Source of the DNA: Botryotinia globosa | Taxonomy: Eukaryota > Ascomycota > Leotiomycetes > Helotiales > Sclerotiniaceae | Assembly: GCA_014898425.1 (NCBI GenBank) | Contig: RCSZ01000015.1 | Span: 1,178,001-1,242,000, forward strand | Length of the DNA stretch: 64,000 nt | Reading direction: 5' to 3' | In this document: piece by piece, positions 46,769-58,837 of the stretch | Layout: every line of letters starts with the position of its first letter | Numbering within the stretch: the stretch's first letter is position 1 | Made by a program: the position numbers and the translations under genes | The notes under the pieces: generated by a model | Told to the model about the DNA's origin: nothing | The model's input: only the letters and a program-made list of their open reading frames with translations | Database searches by the model: none

Positions 46769-47704
46769 ATGGCCTCCTCATCAAGATCAGAAACTCCAGA
46801 AGATAAATCCTTCAGTACCATGGACGAAAAAGACCCAACATTAATTGGTGTACATTGCCAATACGAATACTGCAATCAATTAGATTTCCTCCCATTTCGT
46901 TGCGAATCATGTCGCGGAACATTTTGTCTCGATCATCGTACAGAAACAAGCCATCATTGTTCAAAACCTGGAGAATGGGCAGCCAGACGTCGGCTAGCCA
47001 ATCAATCCAAACGTTCTTTGGGCGAAGGGAAAATGATGGCAGATGTTGAAAAGCCATGCGCATCGCCGACTTGTAAGACGACGATTGGAACGAGTTTATC
47101 GACAGGTGTACATTGTTCTATATGTAATCGGGACTATTGTCTCAAACATCGATTGGGGGAAGACCACGATTGTAAACACCTCGTACCCATAGGGGCAAGA
47201 GTTGGCAGATTTAATGAACAGCAAACAAGTGCGAAATTGGCCTTTGGAAAATTAAGGGCTTGGGGAGCAGCACAAAAAGCAAAGGTCGCATCAACTCGAG
47301 TCCTCCCTGAGCCGAAACCTTCATCCGCAGCTGCGAGACTAGTAGCCGTCAACCAGCTCAAAAAGACGGCAAAAGGAGATGCAAAGGTACCTCCGGAAAA
47401 GAGAGTGTATATAAATGTTGACGCGGAAGCCGCGACAACGACCTCGAAATTTCCTACTGGTGCTTTCTTTTACTCAAAAGATTGGGTAATGGGTCGAGTT
47501 TTGGACGCAGCGGCAAAGGCACTTCAAGTAGAAAACGTTAATAATCAGGGAATGGATGAGAAGGACAAGCTTAGAATCTTTCATGTAGAAGCTGGAAGAC
47601 TTTTAGAATTCAACGAGAAGGTTGGAGATGCTTTGGTCAGCGGCAATCGTATAGTATTGCTCAGGGGAGTTGGACCTGCTGTGCCTGATCTTATTCAGGC
47701 ATGA
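46769..47704 (+). CDS. CUZ1: AN1-type zinc finger protein, CUZ1-like
   Basis: Single exon, 311 residues. Two AN1 zinc fingers are visible: residues about 30-68 (CQYEYCNQLDFLPFRC, CESCRGTFCLDHR, SHHC) and about 97-135 (CASPTCKT, GVHCSICNRDYCLKHR, DHDC). The C-terminal 90 residues contain a ubiquitin-like fold region (RVYINVDAE, FYSKDWVMGRVLDAAAKALQV). This order (two AN1 then a UBL) is that of yeast Cuz1, which links Cdc48 to the proteasome and helps resist arsenite stress. I infer the same role here. The ATG at 46769 gives a complete protein and there are no introns. Confidence 0.87.
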   Translation: MASSSRSETPEDKSFSTMDEKDPTLIGVHCQYEYCNQLDFLPFRCESCRGTFCLDHRTETSHHCSKPGEWAARRRLANQSKRSLGEGKMMADVEKPCASPTCKTTIGTSLSTGVHCSICNRDYCLKHRLGEDHDCKHLVPIGARVGRFNEQQTSAKLAFGKLRAWGAAQKAKVASTRVLPEPKPSSAAARLVAVNQLKKTAKGDAKVPPEKRVYINVDAEAATTTSKFPTGAFFYSKDWVMGRVLDAAAKALQVENVNNQGMDEKDKLRIFHVEAGRLLEFNEKVGDALVSGNRIVLLRGVGPAVPDLIQA

Positions 47705-48233
47705 TCTTCTTTTACATATGGGGGTTTCTAAATTCGGAGAACGGGATTTATGCGAGCCATTTGGATGATACCATGATATAACTTACAGGAATTGCATAGG
47801 ATGCATAGGATAGGAGTTGGGGTATTCTGAAGCTTTGCATATTGGCGTTCATTAGAACATTATAGATTACAGCAGACCATTTTGTAATTACAAACGATTA
47901 CTTTCCTTCAATACTCTGAACGTCCTAGATTAGATGAACGTTTTGAATAGTCACAACATGCTAGTGCATGCTACAACAGAGTAAGCTGCGCGTCTTATCA
48001 CTATCACATCCTTCAAATCGCGGATAGTGGCCGGACGACTCATTATGATTCTCAGAAGTAATTCAGCATAAATTGTTCCACCTCCCTCTTTTCTGTACCT
48101 ATTTCCCACGTACTCTTTCCATATTTTCAATTCTAACATTATCCATAATCCATTATTTATCACCCTCCAAATCCCACTGACTTCCTCGCCCTCCCTCCAA
48201 CCTCCAACCTCCAACCTCCACCCCCAAACCACA
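47705..48233. other. Intergenic
   Basis: About 530 bp with no supported gene; the minus-strand frames here are shadows of the acetyltransferase gene. A CCTCCAAC run lies near 48194-48222. Confidence 0.55.
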
Positions 48234-49026
48234 ATGTCCCACCCCCCTCCTCCCCCAAACTCTCCATCCAACTTTCCCCCCGCAACCACCTGCACACCTT
48301 GGATCGGCATCTCCCCACCACCTCGCAAGCACACCCCTCCACCACCCCCATCCCCATCTTCCAAAACTCCTGCTTCGTGCGCGAACAAGTCTTCGTGCAC
48401 GAACAACGCGCCGTCCCCCTCACCCACCACCTCGACAACGACGACGCGCGCTCCGTGCATTTCGTCATCTACGCGCCTTGTTTCCCCGCAGAAGAATTCC
48501 CAGTTTCCTACATCCCAGTAGGAACACTCCGGCTACTCCCCTATCCAGATACTCTCCGTCCGCTCCCCACACCCGCATTATTGCCGGATTGCCGACCGAA
48601 GAAATTCCTCCCTCTTCAATACTCTTTTTCCAGCCCTCTCCGACCTATAGAGTTAATCCTGCGTCTACTCTGCACGATGGGATCGAGCCTTATGTACGAC
48701 TGGGTCGATTGGCGGTTATGAAGGAGTATCGCGGGAAAGGGTATGCGGATCTGTTGATCCAGGCTGCGTTGAAATGGGCGGGGCAGAATCCGAGGGTTTC
48801 GGAAGAGGCGTTGAGTGAGGAGGAGAAAGGGACGGTCCCGGAGTGGAAGGGATTAGTGTGTTTGTATGCGAGGGATGTAGCGGTGAGGACGTGGGAACGG
48901 AATGGGTTTGTGGTGGATGAGGGGATGGGGAGTTGGTGGGAGGTGGGAGTTAGGATTTTGGGGATGGTAAAGAGGGTGAGTGTGAGTGTGAGAGTAGAAG
49001 GTGAGGAGATGAATTCAAGAGGATGA
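48234..49026 (+). pseudogene. GNAT acetyltransferase broken by two apparent one-base deletions in C runs
   Basis: Three reading frames together make one GNAT protein of about 264 residues. Frame 1 starts at ATG 48234 (MSHPPPPPNSPSNF). Frame 2 (about 48275-48565) has PIFQNSCFVREQVFVHEQ and SVHFVIYAP. Frame 3 (about 48565-49026) has the acetyl-CoA loop region YVRLGRLAVMKEYRGKGYAD and CLYARDVAVRTWERNGF. Each change of frame falls at a C homopolymer (about 48275-48280 and 48562-48566) and needs one extra C to restore frame. It is either a real pseudogene or a sequencing error; the second is plausible because both lesions are in C runs and the rest is intact. A homolog without the shifts would be a cytosolic N-acetyltransferase of unknown substrate. 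Confidence 0.75.
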
Positions 49027-49295
49027 GTGCCATGCTTTTGTCATGAGTAGAGATGTGTCTCTGTTCCCAGCTACATATAAGTATTCAGTAAATGATGTAT
49101 TTGGTAAATTTCTCTACATAAAAATACATGTCCAAAGGCAGGTAGAATAATATCTTCCAAGAACCCTCGAGATGTTAGCGAAGTCATATAGCTTCACTCG
49201 ACCCACATCTGGTCTAAAAATTGTATAGAATACAGTTACCATCCATACCAGAAAATTTCGGTTGAATTCATCATCATCCTCTTTCTCTCCCCACC

Positions 49296-52265
49296 CTAAG
49301 CTTCCGCTCTGAACCGTAGCAACATCGCCATGTCGAGCGCAACTCCCCAAGTTCCAAATTGCATTAGCGTATCTGCCGCACTTTTAAATAGTGATCTTGA
49401 AACCACTTTCACTTTTGGTCTTCCCGGATCTACGTTCTTTCCCTTGCCAGTTAATCCCTCGCTATCTTCTTCGTTCATCAATTCGCTCCCCAATATCTCC
49501 AGGAATGCGCCATCTGCCGTATTTTTGTGTCCTCTCAGTCTCTTCATCAGACCATCTTTTTGCTTCTTATCTGCAACTTGTGCGAAAGCCCAAAGAATAA
49601 CATGGGTCATCATTAATAATGAGGCTCCATAAACCCCTGTTTCCACCATATCACTTTTTGTTCCCTTGGGTGCCTCGCTTACTTTTTCTCGGCCTGTCAG
49701 ATCCACATTAAGATCTCTATTTGATTCCATGATTGCAGTAGCGGCTCGAACGGCGACATCAATAGCTAATTCTGGATCCTCTTGTGCCCATAATCTCAAT
49801 CTTTCTAGAGCATGCACAATACCCGTCTGACTCGATTTTCCAATCGCATTTAATAGATCGGTAAAAGGAATATGGAGGAAAAGACTTGTGATGTGGTGTT
49901 GAACAATACAAATGTGGTGGAAAATATGAGATGTGGGATGTGGGATAGTCAAATGAGGTCGTAAATAAGTTTTGGAAAAGCGGTTAAGCGTGTCTGGATT
50001 TCGATTAGTTTGGTTGTAGGTATGGGGAAATGGGATATATAATACACCAACGTACAGGCTAGTTCTTGTCTCCTCGCAGAAACGCGGGATCTGAGGGCCT
50101 GTGAAAGAGATGAAGCAGGATGATGACCGGGTGGACTTTCGTAGATTTCTGGTGAGACTTGGCTGTTGATGAATTTGCTAGCAACTAAAGATTCTTGTGA
50201 GGCATCGAATATCTGACGTTGAATTTCGAGCAGAACAAGAAATGCGGTATATGAATTTAGATTCGGCAATGGGAGGTGGTGGGGTTGAAATATAGGCTCC
50301 TCTCCTGCCAAGAAATGACCCGAGGGGGGTATAGACGAGGATGGAGTGGGAGAAAAAAGAAAAGGCCCTATAGCAGCTGCAAACGATAAAGACTGTGGTA
50401 CCTTCGCAGAACCAAGCGCGAAATTCCAATCGCTGGCAGAAGAGGCACACCAAAAGACTTCATCGCAAGGACAACTAACATCTACCAATTCACCAATTGT
50501 CATTGCTGACGATTGATTCCAAAGCGCGGAGAATTGACGATCGGTCGCATAGACAACCCAATAAAGCCTATTGAGAGATTCTTCGTCGATCCATCGTTTC
50601 CATCGAACTTCGGGATCTCTTAATGTTTGATCCACAGGCGAATATCTATTTGGCAAATTCGACTTTTCACTCTCGTATAAACGACGCATGTGGGAAACAG
50701 CATGCCCTTTGAAAGACTCGGATACGCTGAATGCACGCTTATTTCCACACCATAGTCCCATGTGGATGAGCAAGGCTTCGGTAAAAATAGTCATAGGATT
50801 TCGAATTAAGCTCATATCTAGACGAATAGCGGCAAGCAAGTGCCAGCCGATAACTTCAATCAAAACAATTGCTAGCCGTCTTCCATTCTTAACCTGACTA
50901 TAAGTAGATCCGATAATCATCATTGCAGATAACAATGGCGGAGAAAGATGATTGGTATCCACGGTAGGGTGATGCAGTACGGGTGCTTGATGTGAGAAAT
51001 GCTTAAAGTAAAGCCCAATGAAGATATTGACCACATATAATGGTGGCATTGTAAAAAGTGGGTTTCTATTAGGAACTTCATGAACGGGAGCTATCAAGAA
51101 ATCTCGCATTTTGTAATAAGTCGACTCTGAAATATCGTATCTTGGGTTATGGGTTTGACATAAAGGATGATCAAATGGCAGATCAATTGGATCAGCTTCC
51201 AACATTGCGGTTGGATCCAAGCTAGGATTCCATGAAGAAGGCCATTTGTCTTCACCCCAAGGTAAATTTGGGGGTGAAGCAAAGCTTGCAACACTTGCAG
51301 ATTGTGTTGGTCCAGATTCCAATATATCATTTTTAGGTTGATGGTATTCAAAATGAGGCTCGCTAGCTGGTATTGTAGAAGTTGGACCCGAATTGTCCAA
51401 TTTAATGTTGCTAAAATGTTGCTGTATAGAATCTGAAACAGGAACATTTTGATTGGACAGCTTTCCAGTATGTTCCCATTCGTTCCCAGTCTCAACCATG
51501 GTAGCATATAAGTCGTTAGAAACCCACGCATTTCCCAGTGGGTTGTTCTCCGGTTGCAAATAGGAAGTATGACTGAAGGGTATCTGATAAGAATATCCCA
51601 TTATACCAAGAGGATTTATAGGAAACTGGTGGTCTAATGTTGTGTCTTGGTATGAATCTCGGTATTGCTGCGTGAAAGAATGCGTCTCCTGGGGTAAGAA
51701 ACCAAGTACTGGCATTGATTGGGGTACATTGTTGCTGATATTTAGTGGCTGGCTTGCCCCAAATGATCGAGGCGCCGCTTCGAGGAACGGTACATTTAGC
51801 CCAGTAGGCTCTTGAAAGGAAGTTGAGTAATTTGCCGTTGCTGTTTCCGTCGGAAGTGAAGGACCACTTTGCATTGGAGATAGATGAGCTGATTCTGATC
51901 GACTTGTAGGCGTCCACTTGAAGTTTTCAAGGTTATCGTGGCTCTCAGGATCTTCAGAGGTCTTCTTTCGTTTCACCGATCCTCTTCGGCCTTCAGACTT
52001 TGGTTCTTTTTTGTCCCATCTTTCATGACCGGCTTCATGCCTTTTTAGTAAATCACTCCTAGTGAAAGTCTTTTCACATATTTGACAAATATGAGTCCGA
52101 GGAACATCGTCTATGAGGTTATTTTGTTAGCGGTGAATAAGCTTTTTAGTGTCCCAGGTTCATTCTAATCTATGCTCACTTACGGGTTTTCATGTGACGG
52201 CTCAAATTCTCGCGCCTATTGAAGGATTTAGGACACTGACTACAACCAAAAGAGGAAGCTGGCAT
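49296..52265 (-). CDS. C2H2 transcription factor with fungal middle region
   Basis: Three exons, 52265-52184, 52110-50056 and 49993-49296 (introns 73 and 62 bp), give 944 residues. The first exon encodes only the start and most of zinc finger 1 (CSQCPKSFNRRENLSRHMKT), split by the intron before its last His. Finger 2 is CQICEKTFTRSDLLKRHEAGH. A basic stretch (RRGSVKRKK) may be a nuclear signal. A long Ser/Pro/Gln-rich region follows, then a fungal-specific regulator domain from about residue 340 (LYVVNIFIGLYFKHFSHQAPVLHHPT in parts, AIRLDMSL, RWKRWIDEESLNRLYWVVYATDRQFS in parts). The last intron was placed because it joins RQELA to YTLNRFSKTYLRPHL in frame. It probably binds DNA through the two fingers; the target genes are unknown. 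Confidence 0.85.
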
Positions 52266-55200
52266 GGTCAGGCTACTTTTCCGAAGGATTGAAGCTTCAG
52301 CATCCATATTTGCTGAGTCGGAAGTGGAATCTGACTGAAAACTTGAGTGGACACCGCGTGTTCAAGGGTGGACATTATCAGACATACTTGAGTAGACGGA
52401 AGAATGTTCAACCAACGGCGGCGACCCAGTGTATATTTGAACAAAATAGTATATATCGACGAAATACAGCAAGAAGAGGCCTAGACCCTGCTCAGCAGCT
52501 TAGAAAGCGTGGCCGCATTGACCAAGATGACAAGTGAAAGCCTACCTATCACGCCTGTGAACGTTTAAAGTTCAAGCGCACGTCCAATAAACGATTTTCA
52601 ACTGTATGAGACAACCGTTGCATGAGAAAGTTGAGAGCTTTCCCCAATTACAGATTCGCTACCATATATGAAAGCAAGTTATCCATGCGAGCAGAAAGTG
52701 ATCTAAACCCTAAGAAATTCTGTTTCTTCGCTTGCCCCTCCTACCCAACAAGGGGTAGCAGTCGATCAGTGATAACACCGACCTTAAAACCCTCCTACCT
52801 GTAAAGTCCCTTGCCCGGGAGAGACTAACCTGTATGACCCGGAACCTCCGCAATCCTTAAATTAGAATCATAAACCCTTGAGCAAAACTCCGTTCAAACC
52901 GTCCAATTTATCTTCAGTGATTGCGAGAAATTTTAAGTGGCTTTTGTCCTAAAGAATGCATTGCTTGCGAGGCTTGCTCCTACCGCTCCTCGCAACAGTA
53001 AGTGACCGGTAAAATTACCACAAAGTGGCTACCTCCAACCTTAAATAGATTACCATGTCTAAATATCCACTTTTCGGCTTGCAACCCTATGTCACCTTGC
53101 ACTAGTATGTTCTATCTCTTTTGATCACATCTCAGCGTAACCACCCTTCAGCCTTGATCCCGCCAGACCGTCATCAGTCGCGGCATGTATTTAGAGCGTG
53201 CCGCACGGAGAGATTCCTAATGCGGTTTTCCTTCCCACACACCACCCTTGAATGTATTGTTCGTCGTCTGAGATGTGTCATATTTCCCCGCAAGCCATCA
53301 GGCCATCGTCTATCGTGCTTGGTGTAACCCTTCCTTGAAAAGCCGCGGTGACGTTGTGGGCTGTGCAAGAAAGTTGCGTTGAGCCCCAAGCATTTTCTGA
53401 AGAATTGAAGGCTTGGAAAACGATTTTTTGCGATATAGGGATGCTTCGGAATTACCCAGTGGAAGCCGATCCGAATCTGCTGGTGCTCTATTAGAGTTCA
53501 CTCTGATTCAAGCTCACCCTGTTTACATGGCGTGGCATTATGCCTGCCATGATCCAAGGATTGGCAGATGCCCAATGATCGGCCAATTTGGGGGGATGCC
53601 TCGCCGGCAGATGCCCTCATCCTGCACGACCGGCAGAGGTGCAAGGAGGATAGAATTGCTCGAGCATGGCTGAGATAAGCAATCTGCAGGTCTGAATCAA
53701 ATCTATTTTTTGCCTGTCAAAGTTTAGAATACATTGTGAAAGAACTGGTGCTCAATGATTGTACACGAGCCCATTTGTTTTATCTTTGAATGGAATATAA
53801 AGAAAGCTAAGGTAGTCGGCATAATATTATTAGACATGAAGAGTATTCTTGGGTTGCTTTTTTCAAGATCAATCCTTGGGTAAGGTAACCTATCGACTTG
53901 GCATCAATTACATAATAGCCCCTGATAGGCGGACTGGGAACATATCTCGGTTACCGTACTTTGTGACTCTGGTCCACTGCTGATTCTCCATTCAACATCA
54001 TATCATTCATGTCTGCTCGCCTGAAGAGAAGAGAGAATGATCGACCGTTATGCGAGATCTTCTTTTCCACCTACTAATAAAGAGACTTTTCGTTCTTTCC
54101 ACTTCTTGATCTGGTCAATGGATCCTGAGTCTTGACTCGATGTATGGACAAGTGCACAGCTTGCACATGTGACTGATTTGGATCTGCCCGAAGAAATAGC
54201 AAGCCCGGCGATGTGGGACGCAAAGACTGTTCTCACACTGGTTTGGTCGAAGAAGATTCATTCTCCTCCACTTGCCAATGGGTTGGCATTTGCATGAGGG
54301 TTTACCGCGCTCTCGATTGGTAATCATGGCTTGGGCTCGAAGCATTGCACTCCGCCTCCTCTGATGACGATACGCCGATACACACGCGCATCACATATAC
54401 ATACACCCTGAAGCCGTTTGTAATGCCGGCGTCTCCACGCATGGTCATGTACTTGCCGTTGCCGGGGTAGAAATAATCAATTGCAAAGATCAACAAGGAC
54501 TCACCGATGCTTCGACTATACATCTATATCGAATCTATATCGAATCTAGAACTTGTAAAAAGTGGCTAGGTAAAACTGCAAGTGAAGTCTGAGTGAGATG
54601 ATTCTCGAGAGAACGTAAAAGACTTATCATCGATATGCTTCAGATTCAAAGTTATTCAAGCAAGCTGCTAGAGTCGCTCCAATCGGATCTCACCCTCTCA
54701 CCCTCTTACCCTCTCACCCTCTCGTCGTATATGTCAAATTGAGGTTTGTTTGGGGTATACCGAGGTACATCTCTAACACGGGTATGGTGTTAATCCATTT
54801 GAGACGGTACCTAGTACTCATTGCATTATCCGTTCGGGGAAGAGACTGAGGCTTCCGATGTTATTAGTCTCTCATTTATTTCTATCCTCTCTCTAGTTCT
54901 CCCTGTCAGGAGTGAAAGTGTGTGTACCTTTGAGGGGGGTGAAGGGGGTAGAACCCAACCACGCTAATGGAAATCATCCCCTCCAAGTTTTCCCCTTCAC
55001 CAGCTTCTTGCAATCATTCCAACACCTTCGATCCTCAACCACAATAATTTCGGTGAATCTTACAACACCTGAAAGGCTCATTTCTCTTCATTGTATCAAC
55101 CTTTTCTATCTTGATTCTGTAATACAACATTCTCTTTCAATTCTCCTGATTGTTGACCAGTCAGGCTGCTTCACATTGATACATTCTGCTTTCTTCGTGC

Positions 55201-55670
55201 ATTCTGTTCATCAAAAACCTCATTGATTGAGTTTTGCTTCGTATGAATTATTTCACACCTCTATTTATTTATTCGAGTGTGGCTTCTTTCTTCCCTTCCA
55301 TTGTTTTCACTTTTTCCGTTTAGAAATCTACCCTCCCCTCCAGTGGTTTGATTTCCTTTCGAAGGTCTTGCGACACTTCTGTCATCATTGAGATCCATCT
55401 CCAAGTCAATACTGCTCAAAAGCCCGAAATCCATCAAGTCTTGCTCTATGGCTTCTTCCATCCACATGTCGCATTTCTAATTCGGCTTATACGAAGAAGC
55501 GCGTCTAATATTCCGACTGAGCACTGCAAAATATTGCCGCTTCTTGCGATAAACAAGGTTTGCTTGCAGCTCCACCTGGAAGAGACCTGGAAGAAACTAA
55601 CAATGATACTAGTCTTTTCAGCGCATCTACCCGACCGATTTAACCTGGTGTTGTCGCATGCAGACTCAGA
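52266..55670. other. Long intergenic region
   Basis: About 3.4 kb between the divergent zinc-finger genes. It includes upstream sequences of both, a CTCACCCTCT run (about 54688-54723) and a repeated TCTATATCGAA near 54525-54550. Several short frames (52289-52537, 53413-53673, 54912-55226) lack family features. No tRNA, rRNA or transposon ends were recognised. Confidence 0.55.
54688..54723. repeat. (CTCACC)-type minisatellite
   Basis: Four imperfect ACCCTCTC/T units in a row in noncoding DNA. Confidence 0.8.
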
Positions 55671-57539
55671 ATGGCTCCTACTTGTTACACATGCAAAATT
55701 ACCTTTCAAGTCAATTCGCATATGATATCGCACTGCCAAGTAACTGGACACGTTCAAGGTTGGGTCTGTGGCCATTGCGATAAACCCTTTCAGGATGAAG
55801 AGGCGAGAAGACAGCATGTTCAGGCCAAGCACCCACAGGGGAAGCGCCCATTCCCGTGTTCTTATTGTACCGAGTCATTCCGTACCGAGGACGCAAGAAA
55901 AAAGCACACCGAGGCCAAGCACCAGTTCCAATGTTCTCACTGCAAAGATGCCTTCAATTCCGCAGACGGTCTAAAACAACACAATTTCATCAAACATTAT
56001 TTTCCTTGTGGATTCGACGACTGCGATTCGGTTTTCAGTACAGAGCAGCTTCTAAACAATCATAAAGAAAACAAACACAAGTTCAGGTGTAATAAGTGCA
56101 ACAAAGATTTTCAATCCCAGGGCTCTCTTGATAAGCACGATACAGAGTTCCACCGCTCTTTTAGTTGCAATTCTTGCGGCAAAGATTTCAAGTCGGAGAT
56201 TGCGCTAGAACAGCACATAAACTCTCCGGCTCATTCACAGACCTGTCCAAAATGCAGCAAATCGTTTCCATCCTATGCTAGCCTTCAACAGCACACTACC
56301 ACAGAGCATCTATGGAAATGCAATCAATGTCAACTTACATTTGATGGTCGGAACCAGCTTGTCCTACATCATACCTACGAACACTTAATGATCAAATGTT
56401 CCATTTGCTACGCCAAGTTCAATCACACTGCAGAGCTATATAAACATAAGTCGGAGCAGCATTCTTTTCAGTGTGAATACTGCCCAGTTCAGCCATTTGC
56501 AACATTTACCCTTCTAAAAGAACATGAATCCTCATCGCACAACTTCAAATGTTCGGTATGTCCCAAGCATTTCAAACTCCAGGTTGAGCGAATCAGCCAT
56601 TCCGAACAAGTGCATACTCATTTGTGCTCCCAATGTGGCTTAAGATTCGACAGTTTGGTTCTCTTGAATATCCATAGACTCCGTCATCAAGTCTCCTGTC
56701 CGTCTTGCCAGATGAAGTTTAATGATGAGGCAGCCTATGAGTCGCACGACAGAGATACACATCGAATCGACTGTCCTGAGTGTTCCAAATTATTCAAGAA
56801 CTCTCGCGATTTCTTTAACCACGCCATCACTCATCCCCCTACTTCCGAAGAATCAGCGGCTACCCCTAAAGTTATTGGACTAAATGAGAATTTGGATTGT
56901 AAATATCAGCTCAAGTGCTTCAAATCAGGCTGTCGTCACCATTCTAACACTCTTAATGCGTTTCGCCACCATTATCATACCTGCAACATGGTTAGGTGTG
57001 ATGCGTGTGATGGATTTTTTGACCAACAACAGGACCCGCAACTTCAAGCACATAAAGCCAAGGTGCATACCCCAAGACCATGTTTCGGCTGTTTCCAATG
57101 TACTCAAACCTTTCCAACGTCCGATGCAGCTGCCGCACATTACGCAACTGAGCATGCATTCGTCTGCGAAGCTTGTCCTGGAACATTCTTCATCAATTCT
57201 GCTACCCAGGAAAGACATTTTATCACATGCGGTAATCTTCCCGAGACGTCCGATTCTGGTGAAAGTTTCCAGACCTCGCGAACAGAGTTCTCGCCCGTCA
57301 TGCATCGAAAAGGATTCCTACCAGCCATTAGAGTCCCTCCCTCTTCAGCCGTACCTTTGGTTCAATTTCATGAAGAACCCTCGTCTCCAGCTCAACCACT
57401 CGTTCAAATCTATGAAAAGCCTGAGATCGAAAGAATCAATGCTGCACAAGAACTCGCCCGAAAAATCCTTACAGAAGCCAACACATACCCACACGCAACA
57501 TACTCGTGCCATAGATGCTCGCCTCTCGTGGAAATCTAA
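55671..57539 (+). CDS. Multi-C2H2 zinc finger protein (about 18 fingers)
   Basis: Single exon, 622 residues. About eighteen C2H2 fingers are packed almost end to end from residue 5 to about 520. Examples are CGHCDKPFQDEEARRQHVQ, CSYCTESFRTEDARKKHTE, CNKCNKDFQSQGSLDKHDTE, CPKCSKSFPSYASLQQHTT and CSQCGLRFDSLVLLNIHRLRH; the last ones (CEACPGTFF...C) are degenerate. Linkers are only about three residues with the pattern H-x-F/W-x-C (HQFQC, HKFRC, HLWKC, HSFQC, HNFKC), not the TGEKP type. The C-terminal 110 residues are Pro/Ser-rich. It is probably nucleic-acid binding and nuclear; double-stranded RNA or protein contact is also possible given the linkers. The ATG at 55671 begins right before finger 1. 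Confidence 0.88.
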   Translation: MAPTCYTCKITFQVNSHMISHCQVTGHVQGWVCGHCDKPFQDEEARRQHVQAKHPQGKRPFPCSYCTESFRTEDARKKHTEAKHQFQCSHCKDAFNSADGLKQHNFIKHYFPCGFDDCDSVFSTEQLLNNHKENKHKFRCNKCNKDFQSQGSLDKHDTEFHRSFSCNSCGKDFKSEIALEQHINSPAHSQTCPKCSKSFPSYASLQQHTTTEHLWKCNQCQLTFDGRNQLVLHHTYEHLMIKCSICYAKFNHTAELYKHKSEQHSFQCEYCPVQPFATFTLLKEHESSSHNFKCSVCPKHFKLQVERISHSEQVHTHLCSQCGLRFDSLVLLNIHRLRHQVSCPSCQMKFNDEAAYESHDRDTHRIDCPECSKLFKNSRDFFNHAITHPPTSEESAATPKVIGLNENLDCKYQLKCFKSGCRHHSNTLNAFRHHYHTCNMVRCDACDGFFDQQQDPQLQAHKAKVHTPRPCFGCFQCTQTFPTSDAAAAHYATEHAFVCEACPGTFFINSATQERHFITCGNLPETSDSGESFQTSRTEFSPVMHRKGFLPAIRVPPSSAVPLVQFHEEPSSPAQPLVQIYEKPEIERINAAQELARKILTEANTYPHATYSCHRCSPLVEI

Positions 57540-58837
57540 GAGCAAATTTGAGCCCTGTGGTCTGATTCACTTGTGGTGGTTTCTGTAATTTCAAAACGGG
57601 TGAAATAGAGATGGTCTTGCTTCTTGAGAAGTTTATGATATAAGATGCCGCTCTCAAACGAGTGTTAGGATAATGATCACTATGGATTTGGGAATTTCAT
57701 ATGCAAGGGGTGATGCACGAAGTAACGAATTTTCTTTTTTATGGAATCTCAGTGTCAATTATTGAGAAACGGACAAATTTCCGCGTCTTCATGTTTCGAA
57801 CGAGGGAGTGTCTCCATGATACACGTGTCTCTTTAACGCACTTAATAGTCAGTTTTAATCAAGACTCGAAATTGAATCATTCAATTTCTACATGCTGTGA
57901 TGATCCGCTCTCTCGAACTCTCAACTCTTCAACCCTGCAACGGCGGTGAAAAAAGAATGGTAGGATACTGCAAAAAGTAAGATCTCACTATCTTCTCGCT
58001 TCTGACTTCTTATCATTTTTATTTCCTTTATATCCATGTTCCTTTTACAACAAGTGTAGTATGAAGGTATAACTCAAATTTCTCTTCTGCGTTAACCATC
58101 CTCTATTTGCTCCCGCAAGTAAGGAACTTCATACGCAAAGTTACATATACTTGTACAATTTCCTTTTTATATCTTATTTATCACAGAAATTCAATGTTTC
58201 GCATTAAAGTCGAGTCTGACAAGGCCTCGAAAAGCTCATAAAACTAACCGACGTTCAGAATAGCTGACCGAATCTCAAAATGTCTCCCAAGTACCCATTC
58301 TCTTCGTCAATGATATAGACTTCAAGCTCAGCCAATATATCCACCGTTGACCCATCCATTTATTCTCCCAACGTCATTTTTGTATCACATACAACACAAT
58401 ACAAAATATAATCTATCCTACAAAACCACGAGTCATTCAGCACAAACTCAAATTTCCCAGATCCTTCAAGATTCTCAGTAATGGCCTATCTAAAGTCTCC
58501 GAGTATGTGCAGAAGAATAAGTATTGCGGCTCACTTTCAGGATTTCCATTTGAGAGTAAGAACATGTCATAGTCAGATAGTGTTATGACTGTGGACATTT
58601 TCTTGAAGCTTTTCTTGTCCAAGATGACTCGAAAAGATGAGAAATATTTTGGGTACTCGGATACTGGCTGCTTGGATTGAGAATTGGGGGCTGGAAATGA
58701 CTGGATACCGGGGTTTGATGTTCTTAAAAGGGTCTGCCGAGTTTCTTTTGGCTCTCTTCTTGTTTCTCTTTTTTCTTTTAAAAAAAACTCAAGATTGAGA
58801 GAAAAGGCTCCAGAAAAATTCTACACTACATTAAGAT
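57540..58837. other. Intergenic
   Basis: About 1.3 kb. A minus-strand frame near 58437-58622 continues open upstream without an ATG and has protein-like composition (SDYDMFLLSNGNPESEPQY), but I cannot build a gene. Otherwise nothing was seen. Confidence 0.5.

Noticed and set aside
49949..50055. Stop of the main transcription-factor frame at 49949 as the true C-terminus
   Set aside because: A 62-bp GT-AG intron (49994-50055) with a CTAAT branch-like motif joins the frame to 230 more residues of protein-like sequence, so the gene extends to 49296.
58437..58622. Minus-strand frame with protein-like composition
   Set aside because: No upstream ATG, open only from internal Met codons, and it overlaps the promoter of the next gene; kept only as a remark.
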